Assembly: GCA_016720425.1 (NCBI GenBank)
Contig: JADKKQ010000003.1
Coordinates: 186,001-250,000 of the forward strand
Length of the DNA stretch: 64,000 nt
Source: Betaproteobacteria bacterium
Lineage (GTDB): Bacteria; Pseudomonadota; Gammaproteobacteria; Burkholderiales; Casimicrobiaceae
Direction: 5' to 3'
The notes beneath the pieces were generated by a model. The model had not been told where the DNA came from. It ran no database searches and saw nothing but the letters and a program-made list of their open reading frames with translations. The position numbers and the translations under genes were made by a program. Shown in pieces: positions 63,364 to 64,000 of the stretch (positions are counted from its first letter, which is position 1; the number at the start of each line of letters is the position of its first letter).

Positions 63364-64000
63364 TTACGCGGGCACGCTCGCCCGCTGCGCCCGGACCACG
63401 GTGCCGATCGCCAGCACCAGCAGCGCCGCGATCAGCAGGAACACCCCCCGCGCCGCGCCGCGATCGAGCATGAAACCGATCACCACCGGGCCCACGGTGG
63501 CGCCCAGGTCGAGGCCCGAGTAGACGAAACCGTAGACCCGGCCCGAAGCCCCGGCCGGCGTCGCCCGGCGGACGATCAGGTCGCGCGACGGACCGGTGCC
63601 GCCCACGGCGAAGCCGACCAGCGCCAGCAGCGGCAGCAGCACGCCGGGCGGCGGCGCCGTGGCGGCGATCGCCGCGACGACGACGGCCGCCAGGCCGAGA
63701 CCGGCCCCGGCGACGAGGTCGTGCCGCGCGAACCGCGCGGCGAGAAACCCGCCGGCGACGATGCCCGCGGTGCCGCCCAGGAGGTAGGTCGTCACTGCCG
63801 AGGTGGCAATGGCGATCGGCAGGTCGAACGCCGCGTTGAGCGCGGTCGGCAGGAAGGTCTGCAGGCCGACGGTGGCGATCGTCAGCACGCAGAAGAAGAC
63901 GAAGCAGAGCAGGATCGACGGCTCGCGAAAGAGCGCGAGGCTGCCGCGCAGCGTGTGGTGCGCGCCGGCTTCGGTCTGGCGCGAGGAGAGGACCGCCCGC
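63364..64000 (-). CDS. MFS transporter, C-terminal half (continues beyond window)
   Basis: The frame is open to the window edge; the GTG at 63888 is an internal Val, not a start. The visible 211 residues contain about six transmembrane helices and a cytoplasmic loop before them (residues near the edge: SSRQTEAGAHHTLRG), corresponding to helices 7-12 of a major facilitator. GGFLAARFARHDLVAG resembles the second-half conserved loop. It is upstream of the atypical SDR gene and probably co-transcribed. Substrate unknown. Confidence 0.85.
   Translation of the reverse strand, partial: RAVLSSRQTEAGAHHTLRGSLALFREPSILLCFVFFCVLTIATVGLQTFLPTALNAAFDLPIAIATSAVTTYLLGGTAGIVAGGFLAARFARHDLVAGAGLGLAAVVVAAIAATAPPPGVLLPLLALVGFAVGGTGPSRDLIVRRATPAGASGRVYGFVYSGLDLGATVGPVVIGFMLDRGAARGVFLLIAALLVLAIGTVVRAQRASVPA

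Overview
The window is a GC-rich (roughly 70 %) chromosomal segment of a betaproteobacterium. The order lepA-lepB-DUF4845-rnc-era-recO-pdxJ-nagZ, the rpoE-rseA-rseB-degP block and the TCA block sdhCDAB-sdhE-gltA-odhA-odhB-lpd-zapE are all betaproteobacterial arrangements (Burkholderiales/Rhodocyclales type). The genus cannot be named from the sequence alone. I saw no rRNA or tRNA genes, CRISPR array, prophage or insertion sequence.

Region 1 (1-12.4 kb, extending to about 14.9 kb) is a 2-aminoethylphosphonate (AEP) utilisation locus. A three-part ABC importer (phnS, phnT, phnU) and the transaminase phnW lie on the minus strand. Divergent from them are a GntR/FCD regulator, phosphonoacetate hydrolase (phnA) and phosphonoacetaldehyde dehydrogenase (phnY). 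Together they predict AEP -> phosphonoacetaldehyde -> phosphonoacetate -> acetate + phosphate. A Na/Pi-PhoU protein and a DMT-family membrane protein follow, then an 806-residue dimethylglycine/sarcosine-dehydrogenase-like flavoprotein that may feed the same pathway. A TTGTTGACAA palindrome overlaps the promoter of the regulator.

Region 2 (14.9-30.2 kb) holds an MBL-fold hydrolase, an IclR regulator and then minus-strand housekeeping operons: nagZ, pdxJ, recO, era, rnc, DUF4845, lepB, lepA, a glutaredoxin-like gene, degP, rseB, rseA, rpoE and an asparaginase-like gene. acpS, usually found between pdxJ and nagZ, is absent and replaced by a repeat-rich scar.

Region 3 (30.3-55 kb) is central carbon metabolism: prpE, acuI, zapE, lpd, odhB, odhA, gltA, sdhE, sdhBADC, a GntR/HutC regulator, then divergent mdh, a citrate-lyase-like gene, a DUF3617 protein, acnB and acnA. 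A shared sequence motif upstream of prpE and mdh suggests one regulator may connect propionate activation with the TCA genes.

Region 4 (55-64 kb) is miscellaneous: a truncated EamA transporter, a periplasmic protein, a Bcr/CflA-type exporter, a Lys/Ala-rich lipoprotein, an orphan ParA, an M14 carboxypeptidase, ttcA, a GST, an atypical SDR and a truncated MFS transporter.

Sequence quality matters here. degP, odhA and sdhA each carry one single-base frameshift. Several gene junctions contain long G or C runs, including one run of 26 C. acnA runs into low-complexity sequence without a credible stop. These look more like consensus or assembly errors than biology. Independently, a dispersed 99-151 bp intergenic element with terminal inverted repeats occurs three times, each time with the stop codon of a minus-strand gene inside its terminal repeat.
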